This document shows, in pieces, positions 15,357 to 23,112 of a DNA stretch of 64,000 bases. The translations under genes were made by a program, and so were the position numbers. Where the stretch lies: contig JAEZOB010000023.1 of NCBI GenBank assembly GCA_023414355.1, forward strand, positions 186,001 through 250,000, given 5' to 3'. The DNA is from Bacillota bacterium (GTDB taxonomy: Bacteria > Bacillota > Clostridia > Lachnospirales > Lachnospiraceae). How positions within the stretch are numbered: the stretch's first letter is position 1; each line of letters opens with the position of its first letter. The notes beneath the pieces are model-generated. The model was not told the origin of the DNA. It worked only from the letters and a program-made list of their open reading frames with translations, and made no database searches.

Positions 15357-17843
15357 TTAGAATAAAGAACACTGTGAGATCAGGTCATCCTCTTTTAAAA
15401 TCTCCAAAAGCTCGGAGGGATAAAGAGGAGGGCTGAAGATATAACCCTGAACAATATCACAATGCCTTGCTTTCAGAAGAGAAAGCTGCTCCTCGGTTTC
15501 TACACCCTCTGCCACTACCTTGATATCTAGGCTGTGGGCAAGTTGGATGATGGTTTCTGCTATCTGCACATCTTTTTCATTTGTGCAGATGTTATCAATA
15601 AAGGATTTATCGATTTTTAGGGTATCGATCGGCATCTGTGTAAGATAGTTCAGAGAAGAGTAACCGGTTCCGAAATCATCCAGTGACACCTTCACTCCGA
15701 GCTTCTGCAGATTATTCAGTAGCATGGTTGCATCCATAATAGAGGATACCAGTGTACTTTCTGTGATCTCTAATTCGAGGTATTCCGGCGGAAGTCCGGT
15801 TTCCTCCAGAATATTGGAAAGAATCGAGACAAAGCCGGGTCGGTTGATCTGAATGGAAGAGATGTTGACCGATACCGGTCGAGGTTTGGAACCAAAATCA
15901 AGCAGTTGTTTGTTAAAATTGCAGGCCTCTCTGATCAGCCAGGAACTGAGTTCGATGATTAATCCGCTTTCCTCGGCAATTGGAATGAATTCCTTAGGAG
16001 TGATATGACCAAGGCGTTCACTGCGAATTCTCATCAGAGCTTCGTAACCTATAATATTATTTGAAGCTAGCTCCATCAGAGGCTGGTACTGTATGTAAAT
16101 GTCATTATTATCTATAGCACTTCTGAGCACTTCAATCACCAGGGTATTACGGTTCAACTCCTCTTCCATGGTGGAGTCGAACAGAGTGAATTTATTTTTA
16201 CCGGTATCCTTGGATTTATACATGGCAATATCCGAATTCTTTATTAACGTCTTTGAGGATAATCCATTTTCAGGATAGATAGAGATGCCGATACTCATAG
16301 ATACATAGACGATTTCTCCATCCAAATCCAGCGGATTCTTGAAAGCTTCGATTATCTGAGAAGCGAATTCAACCGCATTTTCTGTGGCGCCGATATCCTC
16401 TCGGAAGATTAAAAACTCATCACCGCCTGCCCGGGCTAACATTCCATTGCCGTCAATCAGCGCAGATAAAAGCTGTGCTGTCTTGATTAATAAGGTATCG
16501 CCGTATTCATGTCCAAGCGTATCATTCACTGTCTTGAAATTATCCAAATCCACGAAATAGACGGAATGCCTTCTGTTATTCTGGGGAGAAGAGGATAAAA
16601 CTGCATTGACATAATCGAGAAAAGCAAGTTTGTTCGGAAGATTCGTCAGAGTATCATGATAGGCCAGAAATTCGATATGGTCGTAATTGGATCTGAGCTG
16701 CTCTTCGTTGGAAAGAAGTTCTTCGTGCATGGATTCCAGATCCTCATAATTGGTTTTAATAATATGCAGCATTTTATTAAAATTCTTAGAAAGCTCTCCC
16801 AGCTCATTGTTGCTTTTAATATTGGACTGAACCGTAAGATTGCCATCCGATGCTGTCCTCATCGCATCACGAAGAGAGATGATCGGAGCGCAGAATCTCC
16901 TTGCCAGGATATTGGCAAATATGATGATAATGATCGTCAGAATCGTGCAAATGAATAACAGCAAAACCAGCATGATCATTGTTACGGATTTGATCTCAGA
17001 GGTATCCTGCTTGAGCAACAGCACCCAATTTAAATCAGGAAGAATGGTATAGCCATAAAGTTGATTGGTATGTTCATAGTAATATTCAAAGGAGTCGTTG
17101 TTAGAGATCAAGCCTTTGTTATAATCGGTTACAAGGGAGGAAAGCTTTTCGGATTGAAGATTGGTCCCGACATAAGAGGTTTTTGGGTGATAAATAACTT
17201 TTCCGTCCTTGTCGAGAAGCATGCAATACCCGGTTTCCCCGATTGTGAGGGTACTTAGGTAATTTTGAAAATATGCTGTATTCATAGTACTGATGACATA
17301 TCCGCAGACATAGCCACTGACCGGATCAGTGATCGGGGCACCGATCTCAATACAATAGATTGTTTCTCCGTTCTTTTGAATGGGGTGGATACCATCAACT
17401 GCGATTGCAGTTGTGTGGGTTGCCAGGATATAAGAAAGAGTCAATTCCGAGCCGGTAGTCTGTCCGATTACCTCTTTATCGGAGCTGGCTATCACTTCAT
17501 TTCTAATATTATATAGTGAGATACGCTCACAATGATCATAGGATTCACACCTTTTCTGCAGGATACCATTTACGGCCCAATTGATAAAGGCATGTCCTGA
17601 ATTACTGGTCAGCACGGCGGAGACCAATTCCTCCTGGATAGATAATAGAGACACTTCGGTTTGCTGTGTCTGAAGCTTGGCTTCCAGCCCATAGCTGCAA
17701 GTCCTGGCTGTCCGCTCCAGGCTCTGCGCATTTATTTTCATGAGTCTGTCAGTTAATAAACCATGAGCGAGTAACGAGATGAGAATAACCGGTATCATGG
17801 ACGAGATAATTAGTAAAATACGCAGGGACTTTTTAATCGACAT
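15357..17843 (-). CDS. Membrane Cache-HAMP-GGDEF-EAL cyclic-di-GMP protein
   Basis: 828 residues. TM1 about 7-28, an extracellular dCACHE sensor about 35-275 (GYVCGYVISTMNTAYF, GYCMLLDKDGKVIYHP), TM2 about 288-312, HAMP about 312-365, a coiled linker, GGDEF domain about 390-550 and EAL domain about 565-815. The GGDEF signature is intact (RAGGDEF, 473-477) but no RxxD inhibitory site precedes it. The EAL signature is intact (E601-A602-L603), as is DDFGTGYSSL. It could therefore make and degrade c-di-GMP; which activity dominates is not decidable. The start has GGAGG upstream. Single gene. Confidence 0.95.
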   Translation of the reverse strand: MSIKKSLRILLIISSMIPVILISLLAHGLLTDRLMKINAQSLERTARTCSYGLEAKLQTQQTEVSLLSIQEELVSAVLTSNSGHAFINWAVNGILQKRCESYDHCERISLYNIRNEVIASSDKEVIGQTTGSELTLSYILATHTTAIAVDGIHPIQKNGETIYCIEIGAPITDPVSGYVCGYVISTMNTAYFQNYLSTLTIGETGYCMLLDKDGKVIYHPKTSYVGTNLQSEKLSSLVTDYNKGLISNNDSFEYYYEHTNQLYGYTILPDLNWVLLLKQDTSEIKSVTMIMLVLLLFICTILTIIIIIFANILARRFCAPIISLRDAMRTASDGNLTVQSNIKSNNELGELSKNFNKMLHIIKTNYEDLESMHEELLSNEEQLRSNYDHIEFLAYHDTLTNLPNKLAFLDYVNAVLSSSPQNNRRHSVYFVDLDNFKTVNDTLGHEYGDTLLIKTAQLLSALIDGNGMLARAGGDEFLIFREDIGATENAVEFASQIIEAFKNPLDLDGEIVYVSMSIGISIYPENGLSSKTLIKNSDIAMYKSKDTGKNKFTLFDSTMEEELNRNTLVIEVLRSAIDNNDIYIQYQPLMELASNNIIGYEALMRIRSERLGHITPKEFIPIAEESGLIIELSSWLIREACNFNKQLLDFGSKPRPVSVNISSIQINRPGFVSILSNILEETGLPPEYLELEITESTLVSSIMDATMLLNNLQKLGVKVSLDDFGTGYSSLNYLTQMPIDTLKIDKSFIDNICTNEKDVQIAETIIQLAHSLDIKVVAEGVETEEQLSLLKARHCDIVQGYIFSPPLYPSELLEILKEDDLISQCSLF

Positions 17844-18025
17844 TGCTGCTGACCTCCAACTTCAGTTACCTTACATTCCCTTATAAAACCGATGAATTAT
17901 GTGTTTATTCTACCAATTATGTAGAATTAATGCAATATTATTTATATATTAATAAGTAGCAGAAAATTGTCTGACTTGTGAGATATGATAATTCATTAAT
18001 AATTTATGAAACGGATATATTTTTG

Positions 18026-18054
18026 TTGAAAAGAAATCCTTTTAAGGGTATACT
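18026..18054 (+). promoter_or_regulatory. Sigma-A promoter of tgt-yajC
   Basis: TTGAAA (18026-18031), 17-bp spacer and TATACT (18049-18054), 50 bp before the tgt start codon. Confidence 0.7.
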
Positions 18055-18103
18055 TGTAATGTTTAAATGAGGAAAAGCAGGTAGAAAGTAGGACTACAGA
18101 CGA

Positions 18104-19237
18104 ATGTACAGAATTATTGAACAGGACGGCAGAGCGAAGCGAGCTGAGCTTGAGACAGTCCATGGAACAATACAGACTCCGGTTTTTATGAATGTCGGAA
18201 CAGCGGCGGTCATCAAGGGAGCGGTTTCCACTATGGATTTAAAGGAAATCGGCACTTTGGTCGAGCTTTCCAATACCTATCATCTGCATGTCAGACCCGG
18301 TGATAAGGTCGTCAGGCAGCTGGGCGGACTTCATAAGTTCATGGTTTGGGATAGACCGATTTTAACTGACTCCGGCGGGTTTCAAGTATTTTCTCTTTCC
18401 GGATTGCGTAAGATAAAGGAAGAGGGAGTGTATTTCAGCTCTCACGTGGATGGTCGGAAGATCTTCATGGGTCCGGAAGAAAGTATGCAGATACAGTCCA
18501 ATCTTGCATCGACGATTGCTATGGCTTTTGATGAATGTCCTCCTCATCCTGCAACCAGAGAATATATGCAGGCATCTGTAGATCGAACCACTCGCTGGCT
18601 GAAGCGTTGCAAGGCCGAGATGGACAGGCTGAATAGCCTGGAGGATACAATCAATCGGAAGCAAATGTTGTTTGGAATCAACCAGGGCGGTACCTTTGAG
18701 GATATTCGTATCGAACATGCTAAGGTGATTTCTGAGCTTGATCTGGATGGTTATGCACTCGGTGGCTTGGCAGTCGGTGAAAGCCACGAGGAGATGTATC
18801 GTATTATCGAAGAAACCGTACCCTACCTACCGCTTGAAAAACCGGTTTATCTGATGGGTGTCGGAACGCCTGCCAATATCCTTGAGGCAGTAGATCGGGG
18901 AGTAGACTTTTTTGATTGCGTATATCCGACCAGAAATGGCAGACATGGCCATGCTTATACCAATAATGGAAAGATGAACCTGATGAATGCAAAATATGAA
19001 CTGGACGACAGACCGATTGAAGAAGGCTGTGGCTGTCCGGCCTGCAGACAATATAGCAGAGCATACATCAGACATTTACTGAAAGCAAAGGAAATGCTTG
19101 GCATGAGACTTCTGGTGCTTCATAATCTTTACTTCTATAATCATATGATGGAGGAGATCAGGGAAGCGATCACAGAGAAACGATATTCAGAATACAAGAA
19201 GATGCGTCTTGAAGGATTTGTTAGGAGCGAAGACTAA
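18104..19237 (+). CDS. tgt: Queuine/preQ1 tRNA-ribosyltransferase
   Basis: 377 residues, full length. It exchanges guanine 34 of GUN-anticodon tRNAs for preQ1 in the cytoplasm. Visible motifs are LSNTYHLHVRPGD, the substrate loop ILTDSGGFQVFSL (catalytic Asp, about residues 85-97), FGINQGGTFEDIR, GLAVGESHEEMYRI, the nucleophile region DCVYPTRNGRHGHAYT and the zinc site CGCPACRQYSRAYIRHLL with a following HNL histidine. The ribosome site before the ATG is weak. yajC follows 44 bp downstream, the conserved tgt-yajC order. Confidence 0.97.
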   Translation: MYRIIEQDGRAKRAELETVHGTIQTPVFMNVGTAAVIKGAVSTMDLKEIGTLVELSNTYHLHVRPGDKVVRQLGGLHKFMVWDRPILTDSGGFQVFSLSGLRKIKEEGVYFSSHVDGRKIFMGPEESMQIQSNLASTIAMAFDECPPHPATREYMQASVDRTTRWLKRCKAEMDRLNSLEDTINRKQMLFGINQGGTFEDIRIEHAKVISELDLDGYALGGLAVGESHEEMYRIIEETVPYLPLEKPVYLMGVGTPANILEAVDRGVDFFDCVYPTRNGRHGHAYTNNGKMNLMNAKYELDDRPIEEGCGCPACRQYSRAYIRHLLKAKEMLGMRLLVLHNLYFYNHMMEEIREAITEKRYSEYKKMRLEGFVRSED

Positions 19238-19287
19238 ATGCGAATAACATTGAATTATAGAAAATAATAATCAGGAGGAATATGAGA

Positions 19288-19611
19288 ATGAATAATTTTA
19301 CTTTATTAGCTGCAAATGCATCAGGAGGTACGGGCAGTGCTCTGATCTTAGTTGTAGAGGTTGCCTTCTTAGGACTTTTACTTTATTTCATGTTGATTCG
19401 TCCCCAGAGAAAACAGCAGAAGAAGATGAACTTGTTGCTCTCTTCCCTGGCAGCAGGTGACAGCGTTCTTACTTCAAGCGGTTTCTATGGTGTAGTAATC
19501 GATGTTATGGACGAAATCGTAATTGTTGAATTTGGTAATAACAAGAACTGCAGAATTCCTATGAAGAAAAGCTCCATTGTAGAGTTAGAGAAGCCCGGTA
19601 CTGAAAAGTAA
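19288..19611 (+). CDS. yajC: Preprotein translocase subunit YajC
   Basis: 107 residues from ATG 19288 (9 nt behind AGGAGG; an ATG at 19282 sits only 3 nt from that site). One N-terminal membrane helix (SALILVVEVAFLGLLLYFMLI) is followed by RPQRKQQKKMNLLLSSLAAGDSVLTSSGFYGVVIDV, the canonical YajC signature, and a short cytoplasmic domain. YajC associates with SecDF at the Sec translocon. secDF is not in the window; a hairpin related to the recurring leader element follows instead. Confidence 0.96.
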   Translation: MNNFTLLAANASGGTGSALILVVEVAFLGLLLYFMLIRPQRKQQKKMNLLLSSLAAGDSVLTSSGFYGVVIDVMDEIVIVEFGNNKNCRIPMKKSSIVELEKPGTEK

Positions 19612-19660
19612 GCGATAGGTAAAGTGTGAAATTAATTCTGGAGATACCAGAAATATCTTG

Positions 19661-19730
19661 AAGAAGTTCATGATAGAAATCAAACGAATTCACGAATTCG
19701 TTATGGAATTTCATCATGAACTTCTTTTTC
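19661..19730 (+). terminator. Hairpin/terminator after yajC, related to the recurring leader (copy D)
   Basis: AAGAAGTTCATGATAGAAAT (19661-19680) pairs with ATTTCATCATGAACTTCTT (19708-19726), followed by TTTTC; the inner GAATTCACGAATTC pairs too. The 50 bases GAAATCAAACG...ACTTCTTT align with copy A at 11761-11810 with few changes. Here no gene follows on this strand, so it acts as a terminator or is a degenerate copy. Confidence 0.7.
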
Positions 19731-19830
19731 GATTTCCGGCATAGGTACTCGGTGCTGCCGGGTATGTCCGGAAGTGTGAAAAAAATAGTATCCCTGAACT
19801 GCTTTCTTTTGCCTGTTGTTTCATTATTAT

Positions 19831-20127
19831 CTATCTTATCCCTGTGAAATAGTAAAAGAGTACGAGTATCAGGACAAGAAAAAGCGCCATCATTGCTCCT
19901 TTTCGCCTTGACGCCCGAAAGAAAGCTAAAGTCCTAACATCAAGATAATAGGTTCCGTCGCCGAGAGGAATGAAAACTCCACGGTCACACAATCTGCTAA
20001 AAATGTAATTGCTTGGAACCCCGATTGATTCCGGCAGTACCGAGTGCTCCGGATTGACTGCTCCGTGTTGAATAAATTGATCGATATACTTATTTTGCTT
20101 GTGTATAATCACTGCTGCTCCGCTCAT
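19831..20127 (-). CDS. Small C-tail membrane protein, unknown function
   Basis: 98 residues behind an excellent GGGGAGGTTAATC ribosome site, which supports translation. Residues 1-70 are soluble (HKQNKYIDQFIQHGAVNPEHS, then SIGVPSNYIFSRLCDRGVFIPLGDGTYYLDV, perhaps a small winged-helix-like fold); residues 78-95 form one C-terminal membrane helix (MMALFLVLILVLFYYFTG). I do not recognise the family. Confidence 0.75.
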   Translation of the reverse strand: MSGAAVIIHKQNKYIDQFIQHGAVNPEHSVLPESIGVPSNYIFSRLCDRGVFIPLGDGTYYLDVRTLAFFRASRRKGAMMALFLVLILVLFYYFTGIR

Positions 20128-20583
20128 GATTAACCTCCCCTTAACATAGGTGTCATATTAGCTCCTGCCTCTCAGAGGTCTTAGCGTAACAGGCTCTGAA
20201 TAGAACAGGAAACTTTGTTTGTGTTCTCCAGCTCTTTTGCACCGCAAATTACTTAGAGTAAGCTTTTTATGTCTGATTGCTTAAGTTTTATTTTATCATA
20301 TTTCAAAAAATATGTAAGAGTTCCAGCGGTTAATTAATCACATTTTAATTCATTATGAAAGCGGAACTGTTATTGTAAAAAAATGCTGGATTTATGGAAG
20401 AACCGGGTGTATACTATGCGAAATAACATCGGTCTTTAAGAACAGAGAAAAATCTATATTATTCTGAGGGTATTGCTTGCTATTCATTTATAGGTATTGT
20501 ACTTCCGTGCAATGGTATCAGAGCTCATAAGAATGGGAGATTTGTGTCTGGGTCCGGAGTTTACAGATTATGAGGAAAGAGGT
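20128..20583. other. 455-bp intergenic stretch, no gene identified
   Basis: Holds the leader of the small membrane protein gene (minus strand), in which TCAGAG/CTCTGA arms form a hairpin around GCCTGTTACGCTAAGACC (within about 20165-20210), and an AT-rich remainder. The short hairpin resembles no riboswitch I can name. No ORF with a ribosome site is visible. Confidence 0.4.
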
Positions 20584-21381
20584 ATGGTTATTAATATGAG
20601 CATTCATCGAATGACAGGGGAAAAGCTAAAAAATCTGGAAGGTCTCTTTGCAGGTTGGGAGGAGACGATGATCGCATCCTGCCTACAGGGGCTGATAGGA
20701 AGTGCCTGGGCTGACAATGAGGATAATCCGACCTCCGCACAGCTGGTGGTCGCGGATTTTTGTCTCTTTGCCGGTGAACCGGTTGAAGAGCTGGTCAGAA
20801 ACAGACCCGCAGAGCATAAGTCTGATTTTGTCATCATGATTCCGCAGACAGAAGCCTGGGGAGAACTGATTGAGCAGATGTATCAACAGGCCGCAAACAA
20901 GGTTACCAGATATGCAATTAAGAAAGAACCCGGGGTATTTGATCCGGATAAGCTTCAGACTCTAGCTGAAGGAATCGGGCCGGAGTATGACTTAAGATTA
21001 ATCGATGAGACAATCTATCATCAGATATTAGATCATCCTTGGTCCAGGGATATGTGCGGACATTTTACTGATTACCGGCAATATCAGGACTGTGGCTTAG
21101 GAGCCGCTGTGCTTCATCAGGGAGAGGTGGTTGCCGGTGCTTCCTCCTATACTATATATAAAGAAGGAATTGAAATCGAGATAGATACCCGCGAGGATCA
21201 CCGGAGAAAGGGTTTAGCAACAGCCTGTGGTGCGAGGCTAATCCTTGAGTGTCTGAAACGGGGGTTGTATCCAAGCTGGGATGCACAAAACCTATGGTCC
21301 GTCGCTCTTGCAGAAAAGCTGGGATATCATTTTGATAAAGAATATACGGCCTATGAGGTCACAAGCTTCGGTTTAAGATAA
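20584..21381 (+). CDS. GNAT family N-acetyltransferase (GNAT_acetyltran type)
   Basis: About 265 residues from ATG 20584 (AGGA 8 nt upstream); a slightly shorter form from 20596 is equally possible, while the in-frame start at 20497 has no ribosome site. The N-terminal half (FAGWEETMIASCLQGLIGSAWADN, ADFCLFAGEP) and the C-terminal GNAT core (VVAGASSYTIYKEGIEIEIDTREDHRRKGLATACGARLILECLKRGLYPSWDA) match the two-domain GNAT_acetyltran family. The acetyl-CoA loop is RRKGLA. Substrate unknown. Transcribed alone. Confidence 0.85.
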   Translation: MVINMSIHRMTGEKLKNLEGLFAGWEETMIASCLQGLIGSAWADNEDNPTSAQLVVADFCLFAGEPVEELVRNRPAEHKSDFVIMIPQTEAWGELIEQMYQQAANKVTRYAIKKEPGVFDPDKLQTLAEGIGPEYDLRLIDETIYHQILDHPWSRDMCGHFTDYRQYQDCGLGAAVLHQGEVVAGASSYTIYKEGIEIEIDTREDHRRKGLATACGARLILECLKRGLYPSWDAQNLWSVALAEKLGYHFDKEYTAYEVTSFGLR

Positions 21382-21461
21382 CCAACAAGTTTCTTTCAGC
21401 TTCGCATGAATGCGGAGGTAGGAAGCTGATAACATAATAAAGTATTAGTCAAATTAATTAA

Positions 21462-21512
21462 GGTAAGAATAACGGGGCTTCTAATATGCCTATTATTCTT
21501 ACCTTTGCTACT
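21462..21512. terminator. Bidirectional terminator hairpin H1
   Basis: AAGGTAAGAATAAC and its complement in TATTATTCTTACCTT form the stem between the convergent GNAT and anti-sigma genes. It is the same hairpin family as H2 at 22981-23032. Confidence 0.75.
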
Positions 21513-21535
21513 TTATAATTATCACATTAAGGCTC

Positions 21536-22327
21536 TTAATTAGTCCTAATCCACTCTAAAAACTGTTTACCTTCTGTTAATTCATACAGCACATTTCCTT
21601 GAGCATCATAGGCTTTACCTGTAATAGAACCGGCTAATGACTCATTCGGATTGTCAAAGGAAATAACTTCGATTTTATCACGTACGATATCAACTTTTTT
21701 TGTAATTCCAAAAGCGGATACCTCAAGCTTTGTGACCTTTTCATCATGAGATATCACAGGGAACAGCTGTATCCCGGTTTTATTGTTCGTATCAGTGCGG
21801 AAATAAAGCTTTCCGGCAATCTCTATCTCTGAATGATTATAATTCTTCGGCCAGACGAGGGTACTGGGAGATAGTCTCCAACCCCGCCACGTTTTATGTA
21901 CTGTTGCGGTTTCAAAATAAGTGGAACAATCATAGATAAAAAAATGCCGATCATTCCAAACATATTTGGATAATAGAACGGAGGAGTAATTAAGATTAAG
22001 ATCTGTTTCTGCAGCAGCTTCAGCTTGATAACGGTAGCCTTCGGCATAATTCACGCATAACCATAGAAACATACTGCAAGTGAAAGCCAAAGCCAATCTC
22101 TTGAACATATTTCTTTTGCGTATTTTTTGTGCAAGTATTAAATATTCCGTGGTTTTAGTATCTGTTACTCCATCTGTAATAACTTCTTTCCTCATCAGCC
22201 GGTAGTAATCTTCACAGCTTTTGCATTCTGCCATATGAGCTGTCACTGCTTGCAAGCTATCGTTTGATGCCTCATTATCGATACATAACGGCATCAAATC
22301 CCTGATCATTTCACATTTATATTTCAT
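21536..22327 (-). CDS. Anti-sigma factor, zinc-finger type, membrane-bound
   Basis: 263 residues. The N-terminus has a ZAS-type zinc anti-sigma domain (MKYKCEMIRDLMPLCIDNEAS, then H31-x3-C35-x2-C38 in HMAECKSC), one membrane helix at about 76-92 (LALAFTCSMFLWLCVNY), and an extracellular C-terminal domain of unknown type. It overlaps the end of the ECF sigma gene by 11 bp, so it is translationally coupled and should hold that sigma factor inactive at the membrane until a surface signal arrives. Confidence 0.88.
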   Translation of the reverse strand: MKYKCEMIRDLMPLCIDNEASNDSLQAVTAHMAECKSCEDYYRLMRKEVITDGVTDTKTTEYLILAQKIRKRNMFKRLALAFTCSMFLWLCVNYAEGYRYQAEAAAETDLNLNYSSVLLSKYVWNDRHFFIYDCSTYFETATVHKTWRGWRLSPSTLVWPKNYNHSEIEIAGKLYFRTDTNNKTGIQLFPVISHDEKVTKLEVSAFGITKKVDIVRDKIEVISFDNPNESLAGSITGKAYDAQGNVLYELTEGKQFLEWIRTN

Positions 22328-22820
22328 AACCGTAAACCTCCTTTAACAACTGCTGTATTCTCACTTTCGCTCTATAATAGGTTACCTTTGCCGTTGTTTC
22401 CTTCATATGTAACAAGGATGCAATTTCCTTATAGGACAATTCAGAATATAGTCTGTACTGGACTATGCTTCTGGACATTTCATCAAGACTTTCGATTACA
22501 GTTTTTATATGAAGAAACTGATCCTTTCTTTCAAGGCTGTCAGCAATATCGTCATAAACCTCCCTTACTGAAAAGGCAGCTATTATTTTGTTTTGTTTCA
22601 CTTTGCTGCGGATAAAGCTGTAATATGTATTTTTAGCGATCTGACAAAGCCATGTTTTCATTTCGCAGCCCCCGCGAAAGCGATGCAAAGAAATATATGC
22701 CTGATAGAAGGTTTCCTGTAGCAGTTCCTCTGAAATATCAGTTTGATAACCGGAAAGCTTAAGAATAAAGTTATATACATCTTTATGATAAAGGTTGTAT
22801 ATTTCTTCAAATGCTTTCAT
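22317..22820 (-). CDS. ECF-type RNA polymerase sigma factor
   Basis: 167 residues with region 2 (EIYNLYHKDVYNFILKLSG, ISEELLQETFYQAYISLHRFRGG, MKTWLCQIAKNTYYSFIRSK) and region 4 (SIVQYRLYSELSYKEIASLLHMKETTAKVTYYRAKVRIQQLL). It directs RNA polymerase to an extracytoplasmic-stress regulon. GGAG lies upstream of the ATG. The anti-sigma gene follows with an 11-bp overlap. The sequence upstream (22845-22875) has an ECF-like GTAAC ... CGTTAC arrangement, which suggests autoregulation. Confidence 0.93.
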   Translation of the reverse strand: MKAFEEIYNLYHKDVYNFILKLSGYQTDISEELLQETFYQAYISLHRFRGGCEMKTWLCQIAKNTYYSFIRSKVKQNKIIAAFSVREVYDDIADSLERKDQFLHIKTVIESLDEMSRSIVQYRLYSELSYKEIASLLHMKETTAKVTYYRAKVRIQQLLKEVYGYEI

Positions 22821-22844
22821 CTGCTTTCTCCTTTCGTTTCATAT

Positions 22845-22877
22845 CTATTAGTAACGAATTCACACAATTGGTTACCA
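22845..22877 (-). promoter_or_regulatory. Candidate autoregulated ECF promoter
   Basis: On the minus strand GGTAACC is followed, 13 bp later, by CGTTAC, resembling AAC(-35)/CGT(-10) ECF promoters; the spacing is about 2 bp shorter than typical. GTAAC/GTTAC also make an inverted repeat. Confidence 0.4.
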
Positions 22878-22954
22878 AAATCTGATAAATTTATTTTATC
22901 ACTAAGAGTGCTTTAAGGATATCAGCATTGTTGACGGATTACTCAATAAATCAT

Positions 22955-23055
22955 GGGGCTGTGGCAAAATATATAATTAAGCCTGGGTAAGAATAACAGC
23001 ATTCCTCATGCATATTATCCCTACCCAGGCTTTAATAATTTTTTGCAACAGCCCC
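22955..23055. terminator. Nested hairpin element H2 downstream of asnB
   Basis: Outer arms GGGGCTGTGGCAAAAT (22955-22970) and TTTTGCAACAGCCCC (23041-23055); inner stem GCCTGGGTA ... TACCCAGGC with the GGTAAGAATAAC...TATTAT core also seen in H1. It probably terminates asnB (minus). The ends look like terminal repeats of a small palindromic element. Confidence 0.7.
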
Positions 23056-23112
23056 AATTTGTTTCGTTTATTTTTCTTTCATCGCTATATGCAGGGTATC
23101 ATCACGGGATAT

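Noticed and set aside
20165..20260. preQ1- or 6S-like RNA between 20.1 and 20.3 kb
   Set aside because: A GAGGTCTTAGC-like hairpin is visible but no pseudoknot tail or conserved core could be recognised.
21388..21425. Further copy of the recurring leader (TTTCTTTCAG, GGAGGT after the GNAT gene)
   Set aside because: Resemblance is limited to short stretches and is explained by a plain AGCTTC/GAAGCT hairpin; no start codon follows in context.
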